NCBI RefSeq assembly: GCF_001403735.1
Contig: NZ_CXPG01000021.1
Location: 62,001-126,000, forward strand
DNA from: Jannaschia rubra
GTDB taxonomy: Bacteria; Pseudomonadota; Alphaproteobacteria; Rhodobacterales; Rhodobacteraceae
DNA: 64,000 nt
Direction of reading: 5' to 3'
Shown piece after piece: positions 43,488 to 52,668 of the stretch (position 1 is its first letter; the number at the start of each line of letters is the position of its first letter). The notes beneath the pieces are model-generated. The model saw nothing but the letters and a program-made list of their open reading frames with translations, did no database searches and was not told the origin of the DNA. The translations under genes and the position numbers were made by a program.

Positions 43488-44515
43488 GCCCCCGTCAGCG
43501 CAGGGCCGGTCGATCCGCCCAGCACCAGTTCGCATTCCCACACCTCCTGCACCGGCGGGGCAGAATCGCCCGTGATGCGCGCCAGCAGGATCTCGGCACA
43601 GCGCCGCCCCGCCGCGCGGACGGAGGAGCGCGTGGCCGTGAAGATGGGCACCTCGGTTCCGTTCGTCAGATAGCCCAGCATGTCGTCGTGGATCACCACC
43701 GAGACGTCGCGTCCCATCGTCAGGCCGCGGTCGCCCAGAGCGCGCCGCACGCCGATCCCCATGATGAGGGAGGAGGCGAGGAACGCGGTGGGCGGATCGG
43801 CGAGATCGAGCATCCGCCGGGTGGCGGCATGGGCGGCATGCTCCGTCATTTCGGTTGCGGAGATGAGCGCGGGGTCCGCCTCGATACCCCGCGCGACCAA
43901 TGCCCCGACGACGCCGTCGCGTCGCCTGCGGGCGAAGTCCATGGTCGCGATCCCGTTGAGCAGCGCGATCCGCCGGTGTCCCAGGTCGAGCAGCAGGTCC
44001 GCCGCCCGTCCGAATGCACGCCTGTTGTCGACGTCCACGAAGCTGTAGTCCGTGTCATCACCCGGAATGCGACCGTGGACGACGAAGGGCAGGCCGGTCG
44101 CGCGCAGCAACCCCAGCCGCGGATCGTCGGCACGGGGGCCGTGCACGATCAGACCGTCGACATTCCCGGTATTGGCCATGTGACGATAGGCGCGCAGCTC
44201 GTCGCCGTCGGGCACGACCGACAGCAGCATGTCATAGCCCGCGCGCGCATAGACGTCGCCGGCCCCGGCGATGAAGTCGGCGAAGACGGGGTTGACCATC
44301 TCGTGATTCAGGGCGGTCGGGATGACGTGGCCGATGGCCATCGCACGCCCCGTCGCCAGCGCCGCGGCCCTTCTGTTGGGGCGATAACCATGGGCGCGGG
44401 CGGCCTCCAGTACGCGGCGGCGGGTTTCCTCCCGTACCTCTGGATAGCCACCGAGCGCGCGGCTGACTGTCGTGGGGGACAGGCCCAGAAGCTCGGAGAA
44501 TTCCTTGAGGGTCAT
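43484..44515 (-). CDS. aglR: LacI-family regulator of the glucoside locus (AglR-like)
   Basis: A 343-residue LacI regulator. The helix-turn-helix reads MTLKEFSELLGLSPTTVSRA, the hinge HGYRPNRRAAALATGR, and the effector domain includes VDNRRAFGRAADLLLDLGHR and VVIHDDMLG. Position and neighbours match AglR of rhizobial aglEFGAK loci. It is divergent from aglE. Operator candidates TCAAAGCGGTTT lie 15 bp before its own start and near the agl transcription start, so autoregulation and control of both arms are likely. Confidence 0.9.
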   Translation of the reverse strand: MTLKEFSELLGLSPTTVSRALGGYPEVREETRRRVLEAARAHGYRPNRRAAALATGRAMAIGHVIPTALNHEMVNPVFADFIAGAGDVYARAGYDMLLSVVPDGDELRAYRHMANTGNVDGLIVHGPRADDPRLGLLRATGLPFVVHGRIPGDDTDYSFVDVDNRRAFGRAADLLLDLGHRRIALLNGIATMDFARRRRDGVVGALVARGIEADPALISATEMTEHAAHAATRRMLDLADPPTAFLASSLIMGIGVRRALGDRGLTMGRDVSVVIHDDMLGYLTNGTEVPIFTATRSSVRAAGRRCAEILLARITGDSAPPVQEVWECELVLGGSTGPALTGA

Positions 44516-44529
44516 GTCGAGAAGTCAAC

Positions 44530-44543
44530 TCAAAGCGGTTTCA
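44530..44543. promoter_or_regulatory. AglR/LacI operator candidate, lacI-proximal
   Basis: TCAAAGCGGTTTCA has the LacI-type core AAAG-CG-GTTT with central CG. Twelve consecutive bases are identical to the site at 44684-44697 on the same strand. It lies 15 bp upstream of the lacI start. A weaker half-site CGGTTTGA follows at 44555-44562. Confidence 0.7.
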
Positions 44544-44646
44544 ATGTCAGGATACGGTTTGATGTTACTACCCAAGACGTGCCCCGGAACGGGGCAGTGG
44601 AGCAACACCAAAGAATACGAAAACGTTCGATAACTCTTCAGCGCCG

Positions 44647-44676
44647 TTGACAGGGCCGGGGTAGCGCCTCCATGCT
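44647..44676 (+). promoter_or_regulatory. Possible sigma70 promoter of aglEFGAK
   Basis: A perfect -35 hexamer TTGACA (44647-44652), 18-bp spacer and a weak -10 CATGCT (44671-44676). The predicted start would fall at the second operator candidate, so a bound LacI protein would block it. Confidence 0.5.
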
Positions 44677-44683
44677 GCGTTTG

Positions 44684-44697
44684 TCAAAGCGGTTTGG
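44684..44697. promoter_or_regulatory. AglR/LacI operator candidate, agl-proximal
   Basis: TCAAAGCGGTTTGG repeats the core of the site at 44530 and lies about 154 bp from it, 51 bp before the aglE start and just downstream of the candidate promoter. The pair could allow DNA looping across the divergent region. Confidence 0.7.
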
Positions 44698-44747
44698 AAA
44701 GCACGCCGCAGCGCGGCGAGACTGGCGGATTTTCGCGGGGAGGAACG

Positions 44748-46100
44748 ATGAGGAAATTACTGACTGGTACCGCCATCACGGTACTGAGCATGGGCGCCGC
44801 TGCCGCGCAGGAGATCGGGCCGTTCACGGTGGGCGAGGGGCCCTTCGACTGGGACGGCTATCAGGCTTTTGCGGATGCGACCGACCTGTCGGGACAGACG
44901 GTGACGATCACCGGGCCCTGGACGGGCGACGAGAAGGCCAAGTTCGACAACGTCATGGCCGTGTTCGAGGAGGCGACAGGCGCCAACGCGGAATATTCCG
45001 GCTCCGACAGCTTCGAGCAGGACATCGTGATCTCGGCAAGGGCGGGATCCGCTCCGAACCTCGCGGTGTTTCCGCAGCCGGGCCTGGCCGCCGACATGGC
45101 GGGGCAGGGCCTGCTGACACCCTTGCCGGACGGCACGGCGGACTGGCTGCGCGACGGCTATGCCGCGGGCGACTCCTGGGTCGATCTGGCCACGTTCGAG
45201 GGGCCGGATGGGGAGGAAGACCTCTATGGCATGTTCTACCGCGTCGATCTGAAGTCGCTGGTCTGGTATTCACCCGCCGCCTTCGACGAGATGGGATACG
45301 ATATCCCCGGGACGATGGAGGAGTTGAAGGCCCTGACCGATCAGATCGTCGAGGATGGCGGAACGCCCTGGTGCATCGGCCTCGGCTCCGGCGCGGCAAC
45401 AGGCTGGCCCGCGACCGACTGGGTCGAGGACATGATGCTGCGCCTGCACGCGCCCGAGGATTACGACGCCTGGGTCACGAACGACCTGAAGTTCGACGAC
45501 CCGAAGGTCATCGCCGCGATCAAGGAGTTCGGAAGTTTCGCCCGCAACGACGACTACGTGGCCGGCGGGGCCCAATCGGTGGCCAGCACGGACTTCCGCG
45601 ACAGCCCCACGGGCCTGTTCGAGATTCCGCCCGCCTGCTACCTGCACCGGCAGGCGTCCTTCATCCCGGCCTTCTTCCCTGATGACGTCGAGGTCGGGCA
45701 GGATGCGGATTTCTTCTATTTTCCCGCCTTCGAGGGTCAGGATCTGGGCCAGCCCGTGCTGGGCGCCGGGACGCTGTTCGCCATCACCGATCCGTCGGAC
45801 GCGGCGAACGCGATGCTGGAGTTTCTCAAGCTGCCCATCGCGCATGAGACGTGGATGGCGCAGGGCGGGTTCCTGACGGCCCATGCGGGCGTCAACCCCG
45901 AAGCCTATGCCGACGACGCCCTGCGCGCGCAGGGCGAGATCCTGCGCGACGCCACGACGTTCCGCTTCGATGCGTCCGACCTGATGCCGGGCGAGATCGG
46001 CGCGGGGGCGTTCTGGACCGGCATGGTCGACTACGTCACCGGCGCCTCGGCCGAAGACGTGGGCGCGGCGATCCAGAGCCGCTGGGACGCACTGAACTGA
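44748..46100 (+). CDS. aglE: Alpha-glucoside ABC transporter substrate-binding protein AglE
   Basis: A 450-residue periplasmic binding protein of the extracellular solute-binding family 1. It has a Sec signal peptide (MRKLLTGTAITVLSMGAAAA, cleavage near AAAQ) and the sugar-binding fold motifs ISARAGSAPNLAVFPQPG and FEIPPACYLHRQASF. AglE captures sucrose, maltose, trehalose and related alpha-glucosides in rhizobia. ATG 44748 follows GGGGAGGAACG; the frame upstream is rejected. A stable hairpin follows its stop. Confidence 0.92.
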   Translation: MRKLLTGTAITVLSMGAAAAQEIGPFTVGEGPFDWDGYQAFADATDLSGQTVTITGPWTGDEKAKFDNVMAVFEEATGANAEYSGSDSFEQDIVISARAGSAPNLAVFPQPGLAADMAGQGLLTPLPDGTADWLRDGYAAGDSWVDLATFEGPDGEEDLYGMFYRVDLKSLVWYSPAAFDEMGYDIPGTMEELKALTDQIVEDGGTPWCIGLGSGAATGWPATDWVEDMMLRLHAPEDYDAWVTNDLKFDDPKVIAAIKEFGSFARNDDYVAGGAQSVASTDFRDSPTGLFEIPPACYLHRQASFIPAFFPDDVEVGQDADFFYFPAFEGQDLGQPVLGAGTLFAITDPSDAANAMLEFLKLPIAHETWMAQGGFLTAHAGVNPEAYADDALRAQGEILRDATTFRFDASDLMPGEIGAGAFWTGMVDYVTGASAEDVGAAIQSRWDALN

Positions 46101-46104
46101 CCGT

Positions 46105-46132
46105 CCGGCCCGTGCCTTCGGGTGCGGGCCGG
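46105..46132 (+). other. UUCG-capped hairpin between aglE and aglF
   Basis: CCGGCCCG-TGCC (46105-46116) pairs with GGTG-CGGGCCGG (46121-46132), a 12-bp stem with two wobble pairs closed by the extra-stable C(UUCG)G tetraloop. It starts 4 bp after the aglE stop with no T-tract, fitting an mRNA-stabilising element that keeps the binding protein in excess over the permease. Confidence 0.75.
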
Positions 46133-46170
46133 TTCACCTGACACCGCAACACGGAAAAGGGGCCGCAGCC

Positions 46171-47148
46171 GTGTCACCGCTCATCCAGGGGCTTCTCACG
46201 ATCCTGATCGGCGTCGGCGGCTGCGTCGGCTATTTCTGGGCGTCGAACGTCGTTCTCGACAAGGTGGTCTTTCCCGCCAAGGGCCCCAACATCGGCCGCA
46301 ACATCAACCGGGCGAACGCCGTGCGGCCCTGGCTGTTCATGCTGCCGGCGCTGGCCGCGCTCGGGCTGTACCTCGTCTATCCGGTTTTCGGCAGCTTCTG
46401 GCGGTCGCTGTTCAACCGCTCGGGCGCGGACTTCATCGGGCTCGGCAACTACTCCTTGCTGATGCAGGACGGAGAGTTCCGCACCGCGCTGTTCAACAAC
46501 TTCCTCTGGGTGCTGGTAGTGCCCGCGCTGTCCACGTTCCTCGGGCTGCTCGTCGCGCAGCTGACTGACAAGCTCCGGTGGGGCAACATCGCCAAGTCGC
46601 TCATCTTCATGCCGATGGCGATCTCCTTCGTGGGCGCCTCGCTGATCTGGAAGTTCGTCTATGCCGTCGATCCCGAGATCGGCATCATCAACGCGATGCG
46701 CGACGCGATGGGTTTCGCCCCCCTCGACCCGTTGCAGGTGGGGTTCTGGAACAACTTCTTCCTCATGGTGATCCTTGTCTGGATCCAGACGGGGTTCGCC
46801 ATGGTGATCCTCTCGGCGGCCCTGCGCGGCATCCCGGACGAGACGGTCGAGGCCGCGATCATCGACGGCGCGTCACCCGCGCAGATCTTTTTCCGCATCA
46901 AGATCCCGCAGATCATGGGCACCATCGTCGTCGTCTGGACGACGATCACGATCCTCGTGCTCAAGGTCTTCGACATCGTCTACACGATGACCGGCGGCAA
47001 CTTCGGCACGCAGATCCTGCCCAGTTACATGATGGAATACATGTTCCGCGATGACGGGCGGGCGACGGCCGTAGCCTTCGTCATCATGATCATCGTCCTG
47101 CCGGTGATGGTCTGGAACATCGTGCAGGCCCGCAGGGAGGTGCGCTGA
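46171..47148 (+). CDS. aglF: Alpha-glucoside ABC transporter permease AglF
   Basis: A 325-residue inner-membrane permease of the MalF type, with an extra N-terminal helix (IQGLLTILIGVGGCVGYFW) and the core six helices. The cytoplasmic EAA loop VEAAIIDGASPAQIFFRIKI contacts the ATPase. The start is GTG 46171 after AAGGGGCCGC. It is followed one base after its stop by aglG, so both permeases are made together. Confidence 0.92.
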   Translation: MSPLIQGLLTILIGVGGCVGYFWASNVVLDKVVFPAKGPNIGRNINRANAVRPWLFMLPALAALGLYLVYPVFGSFWRSLFNRSGADFIGLGNYSLLMQDGEFRTALFNNFLWVLVVPALSTFLGLLVAQLTDKLRWGNIAKSLIFMPMAISFVGASLIWKFVYAVDPEIGIINAMRDAMGFAPLDPLQVGFWNNFFLMVILVWIQTGFAMVILSAALRGIPDETVEAAIIDGASPAQIFFRIKIPQIMGTIVVVWTTITILVLKVFDIVYTMTGGNFGTQILPSYMMEYMFRDDGRATAVAFVIMIIVLPVMVWNIVQARREVR

Positions 47149-47149
47149 C

Positions 47150-48292
47150 ATGGCGGTCGACGATGACGGCATCGCGGGCGCGAAAAGCTCCCTCTCGCTG
47201 GTGACGAACCTGACGGTGGCGATCCTGGTGATCTTGTGGCTCATCCCCACGATCGGCCTGCTGGTGTCGAGCTTCCGCGACCGCGACGCCATCTCGCAAT
47301 CCGGCTGGTGGAAGGCGCCGTTCCCGACGCAACAGAATTTTGCCGTGCGGACGGAGGGCGAGTTCATGCCCGAGGGCGACGGCTGGGTACTGACCGGCAA
47401 CCTGTTCGGGCCCGAAGGCTCGGGCAGCATCGCGGCCTTCGGCGGCCTGCGGTCCGACCCCACCGCCTTCGCGCCGGGCGAGACGGGGGAGCTTGTGCGC
47501 GGCCGCACCCTGACGGTCGAGGAGAACGGCGACTACATCTATTTCGACCCTGCGGACGAAGCGCCGACGCGCAACCCGACCGTCTATCTGGCCTCATCCG
47601 TGCCGCCCGACTTCTCGCTCGACAACTACGACACGATCCTGACCTCCGCCGGGATGGACGTGGCCTTCATCAACACGCTGACCGTGACCATTCCGGCGAC
47701 GATCATCCCCATCCTGATCGCGGCTTTCGCGGCCTATGCGCTGGCGTGGATGGATTTTCCCAGCCGCGGTGCGATCATCGCGCTGGTCGTCGGCCTGCTG
47801 GTGGTGCCGCTGCAACTGGCGCTGGTGCCGATGCTCAAGTTCCACAATGCCATCGGGATCGGCCAGTCCTTCTACGGCATCTGGTTTGCGCATACCGGGT
47901 TCGGCCTGCCGCTCGCCATCTATCTGCTGCGAAACTACATGGTCGGGTTGCCGCGCGACATCATCGAAAGCGCAAAGGTCGACGGCGCGACCGACTTCCA
48001 GGTCTTCACCCGCATCGTCCTGCCGCTGTCGTTCCCGGCGCTGGCCAGCTTCGCCATCTTCCAGTTCCTCTGGACGTGGAACGACCTGCTCGTGGCCAAG
48101 GTGTTCCTGCCGTCGAACAGCGAATCCTGGGTGATGACCGTCAAGATCGCCGATGACCTGCTCGGCTCGCGCGGGGGGGACTGGGGCATCCTTGCGGCGG
48201 CGGCCTTCATCTCGATCGCGGTGCCGCTGCTGGTCTTCTTCACCATGCAAAGATACCTGGTCCGCGGCCTGCTGGCCGGATCCGTGAAATAG
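47150..48292 (+). CDS. aglG: Alpha-glucoside ABC transporter permease AglG
   Basis: A 380-residue MalG-type permease. After the first helix (LTVAILVILWLIPTIGLLVS) comes a periplasmic insertion of roughly 110 residues, typical of AglG and absent in MalG, then the conserved helices. The EAA loop is IESAKVDGATDFQVFTRIVL. Pairs with AglF to form the channel. The next gene, aglA, begins 8 nt downstream. Confidence 0.92.
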   Translation: MAVDDDGIAGAKSSLSLVTNLTVAILVILWLIPTIGLLVSSFRDRDAISQSGWWKAPFPTQQNFAVRTEGEFMPEGDGWVLTGNLFGPEGSGSIAAFGGLRSDPTAFAPGETGELVRGRTLTVEENGDYIYFDPADEAPTRNPTVYLASSVPPDFSLDNYDTILTSAGMDVAFINTLTVTIPATIIPILIAAFAAYALAWMDFPSRGAIIALVVGLLVVPLQLALVPMLKFHNAIGIGQSFYGIWFAHTGFGLPLAIYLLRNYMVGLPRDIIESAKVDGATDFQVFTRIVLPLSFPALASFAIFQFLWTWNDLLVAKVFLPSNSESWVMTVKIADDLLGSRGGDWGILAAAAFISIAVPLLVFFTMQRYLVRGLLAGSVK

Positions 48293-48300
48293 GACAACAG

Positions 48301-49941
48301 ATGACTGCAATCGCCGAAGCGCCGAACCCTGCGATCGACCCCGACTGGTGGCGGGGTGGGGTAATCTATCAGATCTACCCCCGATCCTTCCAGGACAGCA
48401 CCCAGGACGGCATCGGCGACCTGAACGGCATCACGGAACGGCTGCCCTACATCGCCAGCCTCGGCGTCGACGCGATCTGGATCAGCCCGTTCTTCACCTC
48501 GCCCATGAAGGACTTCGGCTATGACGTCAGCGACTATTGCGACGTCGATCCGATGTTCGGCACGCTCGCCGATTTCGACCGCCTGACCGAAGCGGCGCAC
48601 CGTCTCGGCCTGCGCGTGATGATCGACCTCGTGCTGTCGCACAGCAGCGACAAGCACCCCTGGTTCGAGGAGAGCCGGTCCAGCCGGACCAACGACCGCG
48701 CCGACTGGTACGTCTGGGCCGACCCGAAGCCCGACGGCACCGCGCCCAACAACTGGCTGTCGATCTTCGGCGGTCCCGCCTGGCACTGGGACGCGCGGCG
48801 GCAGCAGTATTACCTGCACAATTTCCTCGTCAGCCAGCCGGACCTGAATTTCCATAATCCGGAGGTGCAGCAGGCCCTGCTCGACGTGACGCGGTTCTGG
48901 CTCGATCGGGGGGTCGACGGGTTCCGGCTCGACACGATCAACTTCTACTTCGCGGACGCGCTCCTGCGGGACAATCCGGCCCTTCCGCCCGAACGGCGCA
49001 ATGCCAAGGTCGCGCCGATGGTGAACCCCTACAACCATCAGGAACACCTGCACTCCAAGAACCAGCCCGAGAACCTGGACTTCCTCAAGCGTTTTCGCGA
49101 CCTGCTCGACGAATATCCCGGCGCCGCCGCCGTAGGCGAGATCGGCGATGCGCAGTTGGGGATGGAGCTTCTGGGACAGTACACGCGTGAGGGGCAGGGC
49201 GTGCAGATGTGCTATGCCTTCGAGTTCCTCGCCCCCGACCGCCTGACCGCAGCCCGCGTGGTCGAGGTGTTCGAGCATCTCGATGATGTAGCGCCCGACG
49301 GCTGGGCCTGTTGGGCGTTTTCCAACCATGACGTGACGCGCCACATCACGCGCTGGCACCTGGATGAACGCGGGGCGCGCACCTATGCGACGCTGCTCGC
49401 CTGCGTGCGCGGGTCGATCTGTCTTTATCAGGGCGAGGAGCTTGGCCTGACCGAAGCCGCAGTCGCCTATGAGGACCTACAGGATCCCTACGGCATCGAG
49501 TTCTGGCCCGAGTTCAAGGGCCGCGACGGCTGCCGTACGCCGATGGTCTGGGAGGCGTCGAACACCAACGGTGGCTTCAGCGAAGTGAAGCCCTGGCTGC
49601 CGGTCGCCACGGAGCATCTCGGGCGGTCGGTGGCCATGCAGGACGACCTGGACGGCTCGCTCCTCAACCACTACCGCCGGATAATCGCCCTGCGGAACGG
49701 GTCGGAGGCGTTGCAGAAGGGCACACAGGACGGGCTTTACGCTGACGGCAACCTGCTGACCTTCCGTCGCACGGTGCCGGGCGAGACGCTGTTCTGCGCG
49801 TTCAACCTGGGGGACGACGCGGTGGGTATGGCCTTGCCTGACGGCAACTGGCGCATGGTGGAAGGGATCGGCGGCACGGCGCCGGGTCAGGGCGGCCTGA
49901 CCCTCGGGGCGTGGAGCTATTGCGTGATGCGGGCGGTCTGA
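48301..49941 (+). CDS. aglA: Cytosolic alpha-glucosidase AglA, GH13
   Basis: A 546-residue GH13 enzyme of the oligo-1,6-glucosidase/alpha-glucosidase subgroup. The nucleophile is D211 (GFRLDTINF), acid/base E280 (AVGEIGDAQ) and transition-state D344 (FSNHDVTRH); DLVLSHSSDKHPWF is conserved region I. No signal peptide, so it hydrolyses imported alpha-glucosides inside the cell. It sits between the permease and ATPase genes as in rhizobial agl operons. Confidence 0.95.
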   Translation: MTAIAEAPNPAIDPDWWRGGVIYQIYPRSFQDSTQDGIGDLNGITERLPYIASLGVDAIWISPFFTSPMKDFGYDVSDYCDVDPMFGTLADFDRLTEAAHRLGLRVMIDLVLSHSSDKHPWFEESRSSRTNDRADWYVWADPKPDGTAPNNWLSIFGGPAWHWDARRQQYYLHNFLVSQPDLNFHNPEVQQALLDVTRFWLDRGVDGFRLDTINFYFADALLRDNPALPPERRNAKVAPMVNPYNHQEHLHSKNQPENLDFLKRFRDLLDEYPGAAAVGEIGDAQLGMELLGQYTREGQGVQMCYAFEFLAPDRLTAARVVEVFEHLDDVAPDGWACWAFSNHDVTRHITRWHLDERGARTYATLLACVRGSICLYQGEELGLTEAAVAYEDLQDPYGIEFWPEFKGRDGCRTPMVWEASNTNGGFSEVKPWLPVATEHLGRSVAMQDDLDGSLLNHYRRIIALRNGSEALQKGTQDGLYADGNLLTFRRTVPGETLFCAFNLGDDAVGMALPDGNWRMVEGIGGTAPGQGGLTLGAWSYCVMRAV

Positions 49942-49968
49942 CGGACCGGAGATTGGGAAGGGACGACG

Positions 49969-51072
49969 ATGGCGAACCTCAAGCTGACCGATGTCGGCAA
50001 GACCTATGGCGGCAAGGTCGAGGTCCTCAAGGACATCGATCTCGACATCGAGACGGGCGAACTGGTCGTCTTCGTCGGCCCCTCCGGTTGCGGCAAGTCC
50101 ACCCTGCTGCGGATGATCGCGGGGCTGGAGAAGATCAGCAGCGGCACGCTGGAAATCGACGGACAGGTGGTCAACGACATGCCGCCGTCGCAGCGCGGCA
50201 TCGCCATGGTGTTCCAGTCCTACGCGCTCTATCCGCACATGACGGTGCGCGAGAACATGGCCTTCGCCCTCAAGATCGCCAAGATGTCGCGCGCCGAGAT
50301 CGACGAGGCGGTGAACGCGGCGGCGGAGAAGCTGCAACTGACCGACTATCTCGACCGGCTGCCCAAGGCGTTGTCGGGCGGGCAGCGGCAGCGGGTGGCC
50401 ATCGGGCGGGCCGTCGTCCGCAAGCCCAAGGTCTATCTGTTTGACGAGCCCCTTTCGAACCTCGACGCGGCGCTGCGCGTGGCCACCCGGATCGAGATCG
50501 CGCAGCTGAAGGAGGCGATGCCCGACAGCACCATGGTCTATGTCACCCACGACCAGGTCGAGGCGATGACGCTCGCCACCCGCATCGTCGTACTGGCGAA
50601 CAAGGGCATCGCGCAGGTGGGCACCCCGCTCGATCTGTATGAACGGCCCAACGGCGAGTTCGTTGCGCAGTTCATCGGTTCCCCCGCGATGAACCTCATG
50701 GCCGGAGAAATCGTCGGCACCGGCGAGGTCACGACCCTGAAGCTGGACGAAGGCGGCGGCACCATCACCTCGGTCGTGCCCAGCCGGCCGGAGGACAAGG
50801 GCGCCCGCGTCAACGTCGGCATCCGACCGGAGGACATGGTGGCGACCGAAGGCGACGACTATGCCTTCGCCGGAACGGTTGATATCGTCGAGGCCCTGGG
50901 CGAGGTGACGCTGCTCTACTTCGAACTCCCGAAGGCGGAGACGGACAGCAACACCGTGATCGCCAAGCTCAACGGCATCCACAGCGGCATCCGCGGCAGG
51001 ACGCTGCGTCTGACCGCCGATCCGTCGAAGGTCCATGTCTTCCGCAACGGGGTGTCATTGCTTTACCGCTGA
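49969..51072 (+). CDS. aglK: Alpha-glucoside ABC transporter ATPase AglK
   Basis: A 367-residue MalK/UgpC-type ATPase: Walker A GPSGCGKST, Q-loop MVFQSYALYPHMTV, signature LSGGQRQRVAIGRAVVR, Walker B VYLFDEPLSNLD and H-loop VTHDQVEAMT. A C-terminal regulatory TOBE domain (about 240-365) includes VGIRPEDM. It powers AglF/AglG and, from its TOBE domain, may accept regulatory ligands. Last gene of the agl operon; GGGAAGGGACG precedes the ATG. Confidence 0.94.
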   Translation: MANLKLTDVGKTYGGKVEVLKDIDLDIETGELVVFVGPSGCGKSTLLRMIAGLEKISSGTLEIDGQVVNDMPPSQRGIAMVFQSYALYPHMTVRENMAFALKIAKMSRAEIDEAVNAAAEKLQLTDYLDRLPKALSGGQRQRVAIGRAVVRKPKVYLFDEPLSNLDAALRVATRIEIAQLKEAMPDSTMVYVTHDQVEAMTLATRIVVLANKGIAQVGTPLDLYERPNGEFVAQFIGSPAMNLMAGEIVGTGEVTTLKLDEGGGTITSVVPSRPEDKGARVNVGIRPEDMVATEGDDYAFAGTVDIVEALGEVTLLYFELPKAETDSNTVIAKLNGIHSGIRGRTLRLTADPSKVHVFRNGVSLLYR

Positions 51073-51138
51073 CACGCCCGATTTTCGCCCGAAAGAGTAC
51101 GCAGTCTGCGGGGGACCATTCCTGCGGAGACGTTTTTC

Positions 51139-52668
51139 ATGGCGGCCGGCAACCTCTATCGCGGCATCCTGACGGGGCTGGGCGGCGTTAACCTGTTCGC
51201 GGGCTCCGGGATGCTTGCCATGCTGCTGGGGATGGGCGCGCGCGCCCTCGACCACCTCTACGTCGCGGCGCTCGTCGGCATCGGGCTGATCCTGATGTGG
51301 CGGGCGCTCTCGCCCCGTTCGCTGACCCATCCCCAAGGGGTGTCGGGCGGCATCTTCGCTCTCCTCCTCCTCGCCGTGCTGGGGGCTGCGTCGACCCTGA
51401 CCGGCGGCTTGGCCGGAAACCTGCTGGAACAGGGGGGCATGGCGAACGGGCTGCGCTACGGCCTCGCCCCCGGCCTCTTGATGTTGGGTCTGATCGTCAC
51501 GATGGTGCTGCCGGTCCTCGTAATCCTCATCGTGCGGGAGACCGCGCCGGCCACATCGGAGCCCGCTTTGCCCGCGTCCCCCCGGACGGCGCTCGAACTG
51601 ACGCACATCGTGCTTCTCCGTCTCACCGGCATCGCGGGCTTCCTTGCCGCCGCCTTCGCGCTGGCCACGATGGTCGAGACGCCGACCCAGAAAGCCGTCT
51701 TCGGATCGCTCGGCCTGATCGGATCGCTCACCCTCCTCCTGCCCAGCCTGACGCCGCGCTTCATGGCGCGCCCGTCGCGTCTGCATCATTTCATCGGCTT
51801 CAACCTGCTGGCGACGATCCTCGCCGCCCTTCCGCTCCTCGCCTACTTCATCCCGCTCGGTGCGGAAGTTGCCACGCGACCACAGGTCGATCCCATGACC
51901 GGCCTCGTGGTCGTCCCCGATGCCTGGACGTCCTTCATGGCGGCCGACCGGATCACGCAGGTGGCCATGGCTTCGGTCCTGATCCCGATCCAGCTTGCCT
52001 GGTTCACGATGCTGATCCTGCTGACCCGCCCGCCCGCGCGCTCTCGCACCCGTCCGAACGACCCTGCGCGTGCCATACCTACCGTCGAAAAGCGCCCCGT
52101 GTCCCTGCCGACGGCCAAGCGCGGACTGCCGGCGGTGGGTGCGGCGATGAAGCTCTATGTCGCGGCGGACTGGATCATCCTGCGACTGCTCGGCCTTGGC
52201 CTGATCGGCACCGCCTGGATGCTGTGGGACGCGGTCAAGACCGGTCGCACTCCTCAGGCAGCCATCCTCGCCCACGGGGGCGAGCCGATGACCGCGGTCT
52301 ACCTCTATGCCGGTTTCGGGGCGTTGCTGACGGTCCCGCTGCTATTGCCTCGGTTCATCATGTCACCGCGCCACGTCATTGGCGGGCTGGCCAAGTCCAT
52401 CCTCCTTGTGGTCGCGGCGCTGGTCCTCATCACGCCTCTGGAAATCGCGATGGTGACGTTCACCGACAAGGCGTTCCACGCCACGCTGATCGCGACGGTG
52501 CCCAAGCTGTTCAAGGCCGTGACGGGCGTGGCCGTGACGTCCACACTGCTGATCGCCTTCTTCCGGCAACTCGGCAATCTGCCCCAGGTCGACTACAAGG
52601 GCGACCCGAAGATCGCCCTGTCCTCGCAGCAACTCCACGAACTTCGGAAGGCACGGATGCCAAGCTAG
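51139..52668 (+). CDS. Polytopic membrane protein of unknown function
   Basis: A 509-residue protein with about ten to twelve hydrophobic segments grouped in an N-terminal half (1-130), a middle (150-300) and a C-terminal half (330-480), with a polar loop rich in R, P and T near 300-330. I recognise no transporter signature or family. It begins 66 bp after aglK with its own GGAG, so a link to glucoside uptake is possible but not supported. Its stop shares CTAG with hpt. Confidence 0.72.
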   Translation: MAAGNLYRGILTGLGGVNLFAGSGMLAMLLGMGARALDHLYVAALVGIGLILMWRALSPRSLTHPQGVSGGIFALLLLAVLGAASTLTGGLAGNLLEQGGMANGLRYGLAPGLLMLGLIVTMVLPVLVILIVRETAPATSEPALPASPRTALELTHIVLLRLTGIAGFLAAAFALATMVETPTQKAVFGSLGLIGSLTLLLPSLTPRFMARPSRLHHFIGFNLLATILAALPLLAYFIPLGAEVATRPQVDPMTGLVVVPDAWTSFMAADRITQVAMASVLIPIQLAWFTMLILLTRPPARSRTRPNDPARAIPTVEKRPVSLPTAKRGLPAVGAAMKLYVAADWIILRLLGLGLIGTAWMLWDAVKTGRTPQAAILAHGGEPMTAVYLYAGFGALLTVPLLLPRFIMSPRHVIGGLAKSILLVVAALVLITPLEIAMVTFTDKAFHATLIATVPKLFKAVTGVAVTSTLLIAFFRQLGNLPQVDYKGDPKIALSSQQLHELRKARMPS

